This document shows positions 13,301 to 23,000 of a DNA stretch of 64,000 nt, piece after piece (the first letter of the stretch is position 1; every line of letters begins with the position of its first letter). The notes beneath the pieces are model-generated. The model searched no databases. It was given only the letters and a program-made list of their open reading frames with translations, and was not told where the DNA came from. Where the stretch lies: positions 4,712,001-4,776,000 of the forward strand of contig SPDT01000005.1 in the NCBI GenBank assembly GCA_008477525.1. Direction: 5' to 3'. A program made the position numbers and the translations under genes. The stretch comes from Hypomyces perniciosus. Lineage: Eukaryota; Ascomycota; Sordariomycetes; Hypocreales; Hypocreaceae.

Positions 13301-14062
13301 GGGGCCCCAAGGGAGTTCCGGTTCTTTGCCGTGTTCATCGGCTTTCAGGGGAATCTGCAAATCGACTCCGGGGCGGCGTGGTGGAAGCTTAGTAGCTTCT
13401 TTTATAGAGAATAGCGAACAGAACTCTTTGTATAGTTCGGGGGGGATATATTCCCGGGGATCTATAGGTTTCTCAGGCTGGAGTGCTTTTTCAATGTCGG
13501 ATAAGCTGATAGCTCGGAGGAAGTACGCTTCCTTTTCGCTGTTCCTTTTAGTGCGGCGGTATTCTGCTTGCAATATCGAGGCTGGTATAAGCCGGGCTCT
13601 TCGTATGGCCTTAATATTCCCGGGCTCCTCCTCATCTGCGAATCGTAGCTGTAGGCCGGCTTTTCCGTGGCTAACTTCCTTCTTGGCTGCATTATATACT
13701 ACCTGGTTAGCCTCAGCCCAAGGCTTACCGAGGATTAGGTCATGATCTAGTTTATCCACTATATAGGCGTATTGACGTTCAATATAGCCGCATAGATCCA
13801 GGTAAATAACAGCGACACGGCTGGTTTCTACCTTCTCGTGGATCTCGGTAAACGTCCCAATCTTCCTTTTAGTGATCTTGATCTGCGGGAGGTGTAACTT
13901 CCGGGCAAGGGAGGAGTTTATAACAGCATAAAGGTCACAGCCAGTATCGAATAGTGCTGTAATAGGTATATTCTCTATTCTGGCTTGTAACGTTGCTGAT
14001 TCGCCGGTCATTCGCTCCTTGAACTCCTTCCATCCCTTCAGTTCTTCCTTTGTGGGCTCCAA
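10337..14062 (-). CDS. Pol polyprotein of element A: protease, RT, RNase H, integrase, chromodomain
   Basis: About 1241 residues without a stop. Domains in order: retropepsin-like protease with DTG at residues 39-41; reverse transcriptase, about 270-460, with YLDD at 402-405; RNase H with D553, E595 and D621; integrase with the HHCC zinc site H795, H802, C832, C835 and the catalytic triad D865, D926, E962 (35-residue spacing before the Glu); and a C-terminal chromodomain, about 1161-1212, with WKGY and TWEP. All key residues are present. There is no ATG: the frame begins after a stop and is open from 14101, overlapping the end of gag by 19 nt in the -1 frame, so the product is probably made as a Gag-Pol fusion by frameshifting. 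The chromodomain in such elements directs integration to methylated-histone chromatin. Confidence 0.95.
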   Translation of the reverse strand: MEPTKEELKGWKEFKERMTGESATLQARIENIPITALFDTGCDLYAVINSSLARKLHLPQIKITKRKIGTFTEIHEKVETSRVAVIYLDLCGYIERQYAYIVDKLDHDLILGKPWAEANQVVYNAAKKEVSHGKAGLQLRFADEEEPGNIKAIRRARLIPASILQAEYRRTKRNSEKEAYFLRAISLSDIEKALQPEKPIDPREYIPPELYKEFCSLFSIKEATKLPPRRPGVDLQIPLKADEHGKEPELPWGPLYSMSREELLVLRKTLLDLLDKGFIRASSSAAAAPVLFVRKPGGGIRFCVDYRALNAITQRDRYPLPLFSETLNSLTKAKWFTKLDIVAAFHKIRVAKGEEHKTAFRTRYGLYEWRVVPFGLTGAPAAFQRYINQVLRPFLDDFASAYLDDILIYTDGSRKDHMKKVRRVLRALADAGLHLDPRKCAFAQKEIKYLGFIIHAGKGIACDPEKQRAISEWQAPTTVTGVRSFLGFANYYRIFIPGFSRIAHPLVRLTKKGTPFQWKGMEEAAFQELKRLFIEAPILQAWDPTKRTFVEADCSGYALGGVLLQENKKGERHAIAYHSQKLSPAEYNYPIHDKEMLAVIRCLEEWRAELRSCDPFTVISDHKNLQFFMTRRKLSERQTRWAEFLSQFDFTIQYRPGSEAAAPDALSRREQDLPLNEGDERELSRYIQLIPAAPAIRRFEDSDTDLPLMRVFDGNEELQDLWNLTIQKDPVYRRVYAAVRKEERSLPADLQLKVQISECTIDEEQRLTFRDRIWVPATTEEEGETLRTRIVQAEHDAAVSGHPGRDGTLAIISRRFFWPGISSTVRQFLRNCSICGRGKVWRSYKRGLLKPLPIPQRIRSDLAMDFIVDLPPTGPTQARYLWVIIDRLTKNITLEVMESMEAEACAKRFLQCHYRFHGMPRSIVSDRGSNWTSRFWRAFCKLAGTQQRLSTAYHPQTDGGPERSNQEIQAYLRAYIDYSQSDWGDLLPAAQLALNNREHTAIQMSPFFLEHGYHVEPLQLYTKENEAIGLKDPEEKAAKEIVERLEGVTAFAQAALAATQQRYEDSANQRRGPSERYEVGDKVWLHLGNYNTPRPSKKLDALHHKYTVTKVISPHVVELGVPTGIYPRFHVDLLRRAADDPLPGQISDDPQPPPIRVDGEDEWEVEEVLCARTKRRGRGSFREALIQWKGYIEPTWEPIHVLEDTAALDDYISKYGPIESNDGPLNSYAPAKQRRPRREPP

Positions 14063-14092
14063 CGCCCGACTTTGCGTTGGAGCTAATCTTTT
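14056..14092 (-). promoter_or_regulatory. Putative -1 frameshift signal with stem-loop at the gag/pol junction
   Basis: The last gag codons are TCA AAA GAT TAG. A -1 slip of the AAA codon (14091-14089) onto the preceding A would enter the pol frame before its stop-free region. Five nucleotides downstream a perfect 10-bp stem starts, arms 14074-14083 and 14056-14065 (GCTCCAACGC and its complement) with an 8-nt loop. A slip codon, about 5-nt spacer and stable hairpin is the usual layout of a stimulated -1 frameshift, although the classical seven-base slippery motif is absent. Alternatives are stop-codon-proximal reinitiation or bypass. The RIP-mutated sister copy has lost the stem. Confidence 0.55.
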
Positions 14093-15231
14093 GACTCGTC
14101 GCTAGAGTTACTGTTTTCCTCGCCGTTGGTATGCTGGTTGTTATCATCAGACTCGCGGTCGGCGATCTGGACCTGATGCGCCCGGGCTCTGTGGCCTTTC
14201 TTGCAAAACCGGGCAATATGTCCCTCCTTCCCGCAACGGTAACATGTGGCCTCCCGGGCAGTGTCTGCCTCGCTCGGTAAGGAGCTGCGTCGGCGCTGGT
14301 TCTTCATGCGGTTCACGCCCCCCATCCGGGTATCGCCCTCCTCGTCGACTGCTCGTGTATAGTCCTTCGAAGTGCGATGTGGTTGGGGCTTATTATGTTT
14401 TTTCTGCCGGGAGTGGCCTATCGAGGCGGCTCCCGCGTTCCGTCGGTCTGGATCTAATCGTTCGACGCGGCTAGCGATATCCTGGACCTTAGCAAGCCAT
14501 TCGCTATAGGTAAGCGGCAGGTCCACCGTTGCTAAGCGGAATCGTAGTTCTGGAGATAACGCTCCCTCGAGGAAGATGATCTTGGCTTGGTCAGCCCAGT
14601 CGTCGCCGCCTGCCTCAGAGAGCTTCTGTTCGAAGCGGGGAAGGAAAGATGAGAGCGAAGTCTTATCTCCTTGCTTGAGAGTGCGCAGCTCTTGCGCAGC
14701 TCGGTTCCGGAGTCCTTGATCCTTGTAGGTACGGTCCAGGTATCGCATAAATTCCGCTGGGTCGTAGTTCCTGTTGGTTCCTCCTGACGCATAGAAGGTA
14801 GCGACTACCTGCTTAGGTGTAGCGTCTAAGCAGGAGTTAATAAGGTACCACCGTTCTCTGTTGCTGTTATAGAACTCTTTGTCGAGTTCGAGCTTTTCGC
14901 GCATATCTTGCGCCCATGCGGCGTACTCCCTTCGCTTTCCCGAGAATTTAGATGGGTTGGGGAGTGGCTTCCTCTTGACCCTGGGAGCTTGTGTAAACTC
15001 TATCGTAGAGGTCGATGCAGGCTTCATGGTTGCGGCCTGCGCGGGTTCTTGCTCAGGTTGCGGAAGGAATGACATCTCGTCTTCCTGGCTATCTAGCCCC
15101 TGAGTCGCTGGTGCTATGGAGTCCAGCTTTCTCATCAGTGCAGCTATTTGTTCCTGTAAAGGTAGAACAGCTTGCTCGATCCGCGACTGTACGTCGTCGC
15201 CCTCGGAGGCTTGGTCTCCGAAATTCGCCAT
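14083..15231 (-). CDS. Gag protein of element A, CCHC zinc knuckle
   Basis: 382 residues, ATG at 15231, intact. The N-terminal part is predicted coiled/acidic. The middle (about 95-260) matches retrotransposon gag capsid character, with aromatic positions such as YAAWAQDM and PEFMRYLD-like segments. A C-x2-C-x4-H-x4-C knuckle lies at C330, C333, H338 and C343 and would bind the genomic RNA. The acidic, Ser/Asn-rich tail ends at a TAG at 14083-14085 that touches a strong stem-loop. The 60-nt leader between the primer-binding site and this ATG contains a 7-bp hairpin. Gag forms the cytoplasmic virus-like particle in which reverse transcription occurs (family knowledge). Confidence 0.93.
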   Translation of the reverse strand: MANFGDQASEGDDVQSRIEQAVLPLQEQIAALMRKLDSIAPATQGLDSQEDEMSFLPQPEQEPAQAATMKPASTSTIEFTQAPRVKRKPLPNPSKFSGKRREYAAWAQDMREKLELDKEFYNSNRERWYLINSCLDATPKQVVATFYASGGTNRNYDPAEFMRYLDRTYKDQGLRNRAAQELRTLKQGDKTSLSSFLPRFEQKLSEAGGDDWADQAKIIFLEGALSPELRFRLATVDLPLTYSEWLAKVQDIASRVERLDPDRRNAGAASIGHSRQKKHNKPQPHRTSKDYTRAVDEEGDTRMGGVNRMKNQRRRSSLPSEADTAREATCYRCGKEGHIARFCKKGHRARAHQVQIADRESDDNNQHTNGEENSNSSDESKD

Positions 15232-15241
15232 TTTCCTTCTG

Positions 15242-15265
15242 CAGTGAGAGTTCCGTTACTCACTG
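15242..15265 (-). promoter_or_regulatory. Leader hairpin between PBS and gag of element A
   Basis: CAGTGAG at 15242-15248 and its exact complement at 15259-15265 enclose a 10-nt loop in the 60-nt leader. A structured leader next to a self-priming site is plausible for packaging or priming. The RIP-mutated sister element has lost the pairing. The role is inference. Confidence 0.4.
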
Positions 15266-15280
15266 GCTAGGTAGTAGCTG

Positions 15281-15291
15281 AGCTATAGATA
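15281..15291 (-). promoter_or_regulatory. Self-priming primer-binding site of element A
   Basis: On the sense strand the 11 nt immediately after the 5' LTR are TATCTATAGCT. They do not begin with TGG, as a tRNA-primed site would. They are the exact reverse complement of 11 nt inside the same LTR (sense AGCTATAGATA, 15357 down to 15347), 66 nt before the LTR end. In Tf1/sushi-type elements the RNA 5' end folds back on such an 11-nt site and is cut to act as primer. The pair is also conserved in the RIP-mutated copy (25035-25045 with its LTR). Confidence 0.75.
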
Positions 15292-15517
15292 TGTAACGGG
15301 TGTAGCCTAACTGGAAAGCACGCAGTTAGGGCACCTCTGTATTGTCTATCTATAGCTGAAGGAAGGAAGCTCTATACTAGCTATGTATGCGTTATATAGT
15401 TGTGCGTATAGGGTTGTGGCCGAGGTGGTTTCCTAATTAGGTAAGCGGTCTAGTATTGGTCGTATTTCCGGATTCGGCGTAGTCGTGATTCCGGGAGACA
15501 TGGCCTAGCCTGTGACA
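15292..15517 (-). repeat. 5' LTR of element A
   Basis: 226 bp, identical to 10098-10323. As the upstream LTR on the sense strand it carries the promoter. The self-priming complementarity at 15347-15357 suggests the RNA starts at about 15357. The target duplication CTGAC follows at 15518-15522. Confidence 0.95.
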
Positions 15518-15641
15518 CTGACTTACACTAAAGTTCCTCCGGAACTCGGTCCTAGCATCGGGCCTAATTCCGGGTCTAGCCAGAATAGGAAGGTTACCTA
15601 ATTACACAGAAATCCTTACTTTTTAGCCCTCCTTTTTAATG
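15518..15641 (+). repeat. LTR D fragment, right of the element A insertion
   Basis: It resumes the interrupted LTR D with the duplicated CTGAC and runs to the LTR terminus near 15641, where TTTTTAATG stands for TTTTTAACA of the complete copy at 19816. It is only mildly RIP-mutated. Confidence 0.85.
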
Positions 15642-15699
15642 ATAATAACTTAGTGAAAGGATTTATTTGTAAATTATAAGTATAATACACTACTCCCCT

Positions 15700-18600
15700 C
15701 CTTTTAGCTGTAAAACTAAAAGGCAGTATCTATATCTATTAAGATTATTAAAGGTTAAATAATATTACTATTAAAAATTAATACTTATTGCTATTAATCT
15801 AGGAAACCTTTAATACTTTAAGCTATATAAAGGTATATATAAAACTTAATATTATTGCTGCGTTTAATAACCTTTATATCGCTAAAGGGGATATATAGAA
15901 AATAGCGTTTATTATAAGGTTTAGCCTCTTTAAAATATTAGTTATACCTTTTAGCCTTTATAATATACTTGCTATATTCTAATACTATATTAACTATACT
16001 TTTTATAACCTCTTTAACTGCATTTATATAATATACTTTAATAATATCTTTATATATTTATTATATTAAAAAAAGTATTAAAAATATATATATAAAATAG
16101 TAGCCTACTTTTAAAACACTAGCCTTTAAATTAATATTATTAAATGTAAATTTAAAATAATAAAAATAAAATACTTTAACTTAATTATTACTTTAAAGGG
16201 ACTAGAAATAGATCCTAAGAAAGTTAAGGCTATATTAAACTGGCAATTACTTAAAGGAGTAAAGGACTTATAAAAGTTCCTTAGCTTTATAAATTTCTAT
16301 CACTATTTTATTTAAAAATACTTTAAAATAGCTGCACTATTAAATAAACTTTTAAAGAAAGACTAACTATATATTTAAAGAGAGAAATAGTAGGAAGCTT
16401 TTAATTTAATTAAATATACCTTTAAATTAACCTTAATCCTAGCCCTTTTTAACTATAATAAATAAATAGTCTTTAAAACTAACGCCTTTAACTAAATATT
16501 AGGCAGTATTTTATTGCAGTATAATAAAAAGGGCATTTTATACCCTATTACATTCTTTTCTGTACAGTATAACGCTTAAAAATATAACTATAAAATCTAT
16601 AATAAAGAACTTTTAGCTATTATTAAAGTAATAAAAGAGTAGTGCCTAGAATTATAAAGTTTATAAGAGTTTAATATTATTATAGACTATAAAAACCTTA
16701 AATACTTTATTTTAATAAAAGCCTTAAATTAGCAGTAAGTTTAATAGTTTAAATTCCTTTTTAGCTTTAACTTTTATATTATTTACTGACCTGGCTTTAA
16801 GGCTGTAAAGCCTAATACTTTAAGTAAAAAAGTAAAAGATAGGCCTGCAAAATTAAACCCTTTTAATAAATAAATTAAAAATATGCAATACATTATTTTC
16901 CTATAAAGTTCTTTTAGCCTTAAAGCTTAGGCAATATTCTAAAAAAAAGTTTTATTAAATATTGAACTATTTATAAAGGCTGCCTTTATAGCTATAATAA
17001 TACTAGTAGAAAATAGACTAATTAATAACCTAATTACAGCAGTATATAAATAAAATACTATAGTAAAAGAAATAGTAACTGTACTTTAAAACCTTAATAT
17101 CTGTTAATAGTTAAAATAACTTTATAGAGAACTTTAAATTATAATAAATAACTGCTAAGTAATAAATAGTAGAGTTTACTATTAAAAGCAGCTTTTTATT
17201 CCTATTAATAATAAGCTTTAAATATAAATCCTATTTAGAAACTATTTAAGTAGCCTAGCTAAATACCTAGGCAGGTTTAAAACTTTAAACTTTATTAGCT
17301 AGATATACTAGTAACTATAGATCTCAAGAAACACTAAAGTATTTATATAAGCCTATAAACTATATATTAGAATAAAAGCTTTATAATCTTTACTATAAAG
17401 CTTCCTTTAACTATTATTAATCCTATTTTATATATAATTAAATATCTCTATTAATTATATTATACTGCTGCCTAAATCCTGCTAATATAATACTACCTAT
17501 AAATATTTACTAGTAGTAGTGTACTGCTTTATAAAAATATATTATTTTATATTTATTATGTTATTATTAGTAAAGGAGCTGGCTAATATATTTATTAATA
17601 GGATTTACTGCCTTTATAGTATATTTAATAATATTATATTAAACTGCAGTATATAGTTTATATTAAAATTTTAAAAATAACTCTTAAAGCAATTAAAAGT
17701 TATATTAAAACAGTTATTAGCCTTTTACTTTAAAACTAATAGCTAAATTAAAAGGATTAATGCAAGTATAGAATAATACCTATAAGCTTTTATTAACTTT
17801 TACTAGGATAATTAGGCTTATTAGCTTTTATTAGCTAAATTTACTGTAAATAATATTGTATTTAAAACTATTAATATATTACTGTTTTTCGCTAATTATA
17901 GTTTTAACCCTTACTTAAAGACAGAGCCTTTATAGCCCTGCCCGCTAAACCTCTCTATAGTAAAGAAAAGAGAGTTTTTCTGCGCTAACGCTATTACTAA
18001 GCGATTTAAATGCATTATTATACAGCTAAAAGCCTTTACTAAAGCCTTAGGAAAAAGATATAAAGAAAACGTAAATATGCGGAGAGAGGCGTTACTAGTC
18101 TATACTATTAGGCAGGAAATCTTTATTAATATATAAAATATAAAGATTAACTGGCCAATAAAGAAGCTAGATAATAAATAGGCAGGGCCTTATATAATAA
18201 TAAAGGTATACCTATAAGCCTATACTATTAGCCTGCTGGAAAGTATAAAAATTTTCTTAGTTTTATATAACTCCCTCCTATAATTTAAGACAGCTACTTT
18301 ACTGTATTTTAGGTAAAAGATAATTAATAAAGCTGAATTAAGGAATATTTAAGGTAGAATACTGGAAAGGGAAAATAGTATAGATAAAGTATAAGAGAAA
18401 TAGGAGTTTAAAGCGCTTTTAAATTATTATAATAATAATAGATTTTATTACTTTATTAAATAGAAATACTATACTGCTATATAATAACTAGTCAAAGACC
18501 TGTAAGGCTAAGAGAGGGTAATATAAGACTTTTATAAAAGAAACTTAGAAAAGCTGGGCCTATTGCAATAGGCACTAAAAGGAATTATAAAAGAGGAAAA

Positions 18601-18994
18601 GGAGGAAATAGCTAAAAAGAAACTAATACCTACAAAGCGCTAACTAAAGACTATACCGCGCTAAAGCCTACGACTAAACTATATATCACTAATACTAAAA
18701 ACTATACAACTCGCCCTATTTACCCTTATATCGGAAGTATTAAGATAGATTACCCGGAATTTCGATTTATATAAGTAATATAGCTATTCGCGGCTAAATA
18801 GCGTAATAAAGAGGGGGGGTACTGTTACAGCATTAACTGTAACGCGATATTAACGCCCTATTATATAAGCCCCGGTCACGTAACCAGGCCCCAACGCGTT
18901 CCTAGCTGTAGCTTTCTATAAAGCCTTAGGGCTTTCTTGCTCTCTACGGCATAACAACAATATTTGCCTTAACCTGCCTTTCTATACTGTAATA
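15700..18994 (+). mobile_element. RIP-degraded, 5'-truncated Ty3/gypsy element (family B)
   Basis: Plus-strand translation through stops shows reverse transcriptase at about 15800-16090 (FNNLYIAKGD, then VIPFSLYN). RNase H follows at about 16440-16760, integrase at about 17230-17960 with the downstream FFANYSFNP signature near 17885, and a decayed chromodomain near 18440-18540. A polypurine tract and a 172-bp LTR end it at 18994. No gag, protease or 5' LTR is recognisable, and the left border lies somewhere between 15642 and 15750. All frames are destroyed by TAA/TAG stops. A second piece of the same family lies at 62829-63714 on the minus strand. Confidence 0.75.
18823..18994 (+). repeat. 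3' LTR of gypsy element B
   Basis: 172 bp, TGTTACAGC to ACTGTAATA, preceded by the polypurine run AGAGGGGGGG at 18810-18819. It aligns with the reverse complement of 62829-63000, also 172 bp, which keeps the better-preserved termini TGTTACGGCAC and GTGCCGTGATA. Confidence 0.8.
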
Positions 18995-19235
18995 AGAAAA
19001 AAAGTTAACTGTTTATTTAAGCAGCTATTATATTAATAAGGCAGTAAAGTATAAAGGTATATAGTTAGCTTTAGTTTAATATATATTAACCTTTTTCTTT
19101 TATTAATATATAACTTTACCTATAGTTATTATAGTCCTTTAATTATATAAAGGTAACTGTTAATAATAGTAAAGTTTAATTTACTTAATTTTAAAAAGTT
19201 TTTAATATAATTTAAATATATTTAATTAATATACT
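18995..19235. repeat. Repeat R, left portion (copy 1)
   Basis: This AT-rich stretch aligns with about 48830-49065. The repeat continues at 19822-19855 and 25277-26110 once two later insertions, the solo LTR D and element A', are removed. Its transposon class could not be recognised. Confidence 0.55.
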
Positions 19236-19816
19236 TGTTAAAATAACGAGGTTATACTGAACCTTATTTATGTATGGCTTCTAGGAAGCTGTATACAATA
19301 CAGTAATAAGGAAATGACTAAGAGTCTAGTTGGGTTAACAATAGATGAACAATTGAATTGTAACTAAACTAATAGCTAGAAAGCTATAGAATATCTAGTG
19401 ATGTGCGGCTGGTGTAGAAGTGATTGTATAAACAATAGCTTTGTCTTCTATAATAGTCCTCCGACTAGACAATAGGAATGCGGCGGCAGAATTAGGTTTG
19501 TGGCCCTATTCCTATTTTCCGCAAAATTTATTTATATAGGAAATCGTCTAAATCGACTCACGGCCATATAAACAGGAAACCATTTTAGTCAGATTTTTCA
19601 CAATAGCCATTGTGGCCATTGTATTGAGTCTAGGGTAGGCGGGGTAGCTGATCCTAGCTCAATTGTTATCGTTAAAGATAATAGAAATTTCCTGACTTAC
19701 ACTGAAGTTCCTCTAGGGACTCGGTCCTAGCGTTAGGCCTAATTCTGGGTCTAGCCAGAATAGGAAGGTTACCTATATACACTAAAATCTTTACTTTTTA
19801 GCCCTCCTTTTTAACA
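19236..19816 (+). repeat. Solo LTR of family D, complete, with target duplication
   Basis: 581 bp from TGTTAAAATAAC to CCTTTTTAACA, flanked by the 5-bp duplication ATACT at 19231-19235 and 19817-19821. No internal retroelement sequence adjoins it, so it is a solo LTR left by recombination between two LTRs. It is lightly RIP-mutated. Related copies are at 9996-10097 with 15518-15641, 45273-45493, and 49998-50577. Confidence 0.88.
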
Positions 19817-19855
19817 ATACTAAAAGAGTAAAACTTTTAATTTATTTTTTATAAC

Positions 19856-20081
19856 TATAATAGGTATAGCTTAACTAGGAAGTATGCAGTTAGGGCACCT
19901 TTATATTGTTTATTTATAGCTAAAGGATAAAAGCTTTATATTAGCTATATATATATTATATAGTTGTATATATAGGGTTATAGCTAAGGTGGTTTCTTAA
20001 TTAGGTAAGCGGTTTAATATTAGTTATATTTCTGGATTTAGCGTAGTTATAATTTTAGGAGATATAGCTTAGCCTGTAATA
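19856..20081 (-). repeat. 3' LTR of element A' (heavily RIP-mutated)
   Basis: 226 bp starting TATAATAGG where element A has TGTAACGGG, and ending TGTAATA where A has TGTGACA. The changes are transitions only. Confidence 0.9.
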
Positions 20082-23000
20082 TTACCCCCCCTTTTTATAG
20101 TAGCTTTCTCTTTAAGCGCTATTGCTTTACTGGCGTATAGCTGTTAAATAGCCTATTATTAAATTTAATTGGGCTATATTTGGATATATAGTTATTGAGG
20201 GCTGCTATATCTTTAAGTATATATATTAGTTTTTAGGTTAGCTTTATATATCTTTTCTACTATATTAATACTTTACGGAAAGAGCTGCGACTTTACTATT
20301 TAATTTTTACGTAAAGGACCTCTTTAACTTCCTATTTATCCTCGCTATCTACTTGTATTAGTAGTAGTTAAGGGTTATTTAAAATCTGGCCTGGAAGAGG
20401 GTTATTGGCTGCTCTTTTTAGTAGGTTAATATAAAATTCTAGGTATATACTAGTTAATATACCCAGTTCCACTATATAAAGGCTAATAACCTTTATTACT
20501 ATATACTTATAATGTAAAGCATTAAACTTTTTAAAAGGCTAGGGAGTATTATAGTTGCTGAGGTATAGCTAGACTTTATCTTTTACTTTATATCTTTTAA
20601 AGGGGCCTTACTGCTAGTTTGCAGAGTCTTTATAGTATTATTATATAGCAGTAAATGCTGTTTAAGTAAAGGCAGTTACTTTTTCTAGTCTTTTAATTAC
20701 TTTTTTTACAGCCTTTTCCTTTTAGTCTTTTAATTTAATAGCTTTATTTTTTTTTATATATAGTTAAAGGGGTTTTATATAATAGCTGTATTTAAAGAAA
20801 AAGGGGCTTATTTAAATAGCTATATATTTGCGGTTATTTAAAGTTAACTGTACTGCTAAAAGGAGGTCTCTTTAATTACTTTAAAAGTAGTCTATATATA
20901 TTTTAAGGTATACTTAGATTTTTTGGTTACTTTTTTTTAGTCTGCTATTAGTCTATAGGTAATATGCTATACTTAGGCGTTACTGGGTTCCTGCTAGTTT
21001 ATAGAAAGCTCTTTAAAAGCGGCTAGTTTAATTAAATCTTTAATCGCTGACTATAAACTAGGGCATTTTATAGAATTAATAGTAGTATTAAAGGAACCTC
21101 TTTATATATACTTTTACCTTTATACTTTTTATTACTTTAAAGGTAATATTTTTAGTAAGCTAGTTAATAATAACTTAAAAGTATTATATTTATATTAATC
21201 CTATAAATAGTAAATTAACTATAAAGTTTATAGTTAAATTGCTGCAGATACATTAAAGAATAAGTAATAGTTTAAAGAGTCTTTATTTATAGCTTTTTTA
21301 TACTTTTCTTTTTTTATATATACTGCAGTTACAGAAAAATTATTAAACTATACTATTAATTCCTAGTTAAAAGAACTTGCAGGAAATAATAGCTAGGGTT
21401 TTATTATAACCTAGGTAGCCTAAGACTGCAGTATTGTATTCTGCTTATATAATGTAAGTGTATAGTATTTCGCCTGTTTTTTGGTTATAGCCAGTATTTA
21501 GATATAGTCTTGGAATGTTAGTCTCTAATTTTTGTTGATTGTATATTCTAATATTTATACTTTCAGTTAAAGGTTTGCGGGGAAAGAGTACTTTTTTTTC
21601 CTAACTGCAGTATATACCTATCAATATATTAAATCCTTTTAAATTATTAGGTTTTATAGGTCTTATAGTTCTTTATTTCTATTAAATATGCGTATTAAAG
21701 GGAGATTAGTATTACTGTCTTTAAATTGCTGTATTGCTGGTGCAGCTAAGATATGTTATGTATAGCGGCTTAATTTACGTTTATTATTTTTATTAAGTAG
21801 GAGGTTTTATTTTTTATAGCTTAATGCATTAAAAGTAGCTGCTTTACTGCTTAGCCTGTATTAGATTATGAAATTAAATTAGGAAAGGAACTTTACTTAA
21901 TATATTTATTATTTAAAGAGTTTCCTGCGCGTTATAAAGAACTGTAAGTTTTTATAGTCTAAAATAACTATAAAAGGGTTACAGTTATATAATTTTACTT
22001 TTTACTTTTTTAAATAGTAAATTACTGTTAGTATTTCTTTATTATAAATAGGATAATTATATGTAGCGGGGCTTAGCTTTTATAAGTAGTAAACTATAGT
22101 ATAGCGTTCTCTTTTTTTATTCTTTTATAAAAGGACTTTTTTTAAAGTGTATTTTAAATAGTTTATTTTAATAAAGGTATGTTTTATAGGATTTTAAGCT
22201 TATAGTATAGGGGCTTTAATAAAGAGGCGTTTAAGTTCCTGGAAGGCTGCTTTTTTTATACTTTTTTATTAAAAAGGGGTCCTTTTCTTAATTAACTTTA
22301 TAAGCAGGTAAGCTATTTAAAAGAACCTGGGGATAAATATCTAGTAATAATTAATAAAGTTAAAGAAGCTTTAAACTTTTATTATTATTATAAGCGCCTA
22401 CTATTTATTAATAATTTACTGCTTTTTAAAGTTATAGGCAATTCTTTTACTGGTATATATAATAAACCTAAAGTATTTAATCTTTTTTTATATAAATGCG
22501 TATTTTTTAAGATTTAGGTATAGCTTAATATTAGTAAGGGCATATAAAATTTACTAGACTTTTTTTATATAGTCTTTTTATAACCTGTTAATATAGATTA
22601 AGATATTATTAAGGTATATAGACGCGAAGTTATTTAAAAAGGGGTATAGTATTTAGTTAATATACTATTGGAATACTGTTAGTGCGCTGGTAAGTTTAAA
22701 TGGAATTACCTGCTATTTATATAGGCTATAATATATATAGAATATAGTTTTATATTTTTTTTTCGCGATTTTGATTTTATAGAATGCAGCTATTATATTT
22801 AGCTTTATGAACTGTTTTGCTTTTATTAAGCTGTTAAGGGTTTTGGAAAAAAGGGGAAAGGTGTAGCGATTTTGCTGCGTTATTGTGTTTAAGGCGTGGT
22901 AGTTTATGCAGAAGCGAATTCCTCTTTTAGGTTTCTGGATAAAGAGGATAGGGGCTATAGCAGCTAAGCTGCTAGCTTAAATAAATCCTTTATTAAGTAA

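Larger units (their letters stand above)
10098..15517 (-). mobile_element. Intact Ty3/gypsy chromovirus (element A), apparently recent insertion
   Basis: A complete 5420-bp element lies on the minus strand. Both LTRs are 226 bp (10098-10323 and 15292-15517) and identical on direct comparison. They start TGTAAC and end GTGACA, and are flanked by the 5-bp target duplication CTGAC (10093-10097 and 15518-15522). Inside are an uninterrupted gag, an uninterrupted pol, a primer-binding site and a polypurine tract. Base composition is normal, with no RIP signature, unlike everything around it. It sits inside an LTR of another family, so it is younger than that LTR. Identical LTRs and open frames suggest recent movement and possibly present activity (inference). 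Confidence 0.95.
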
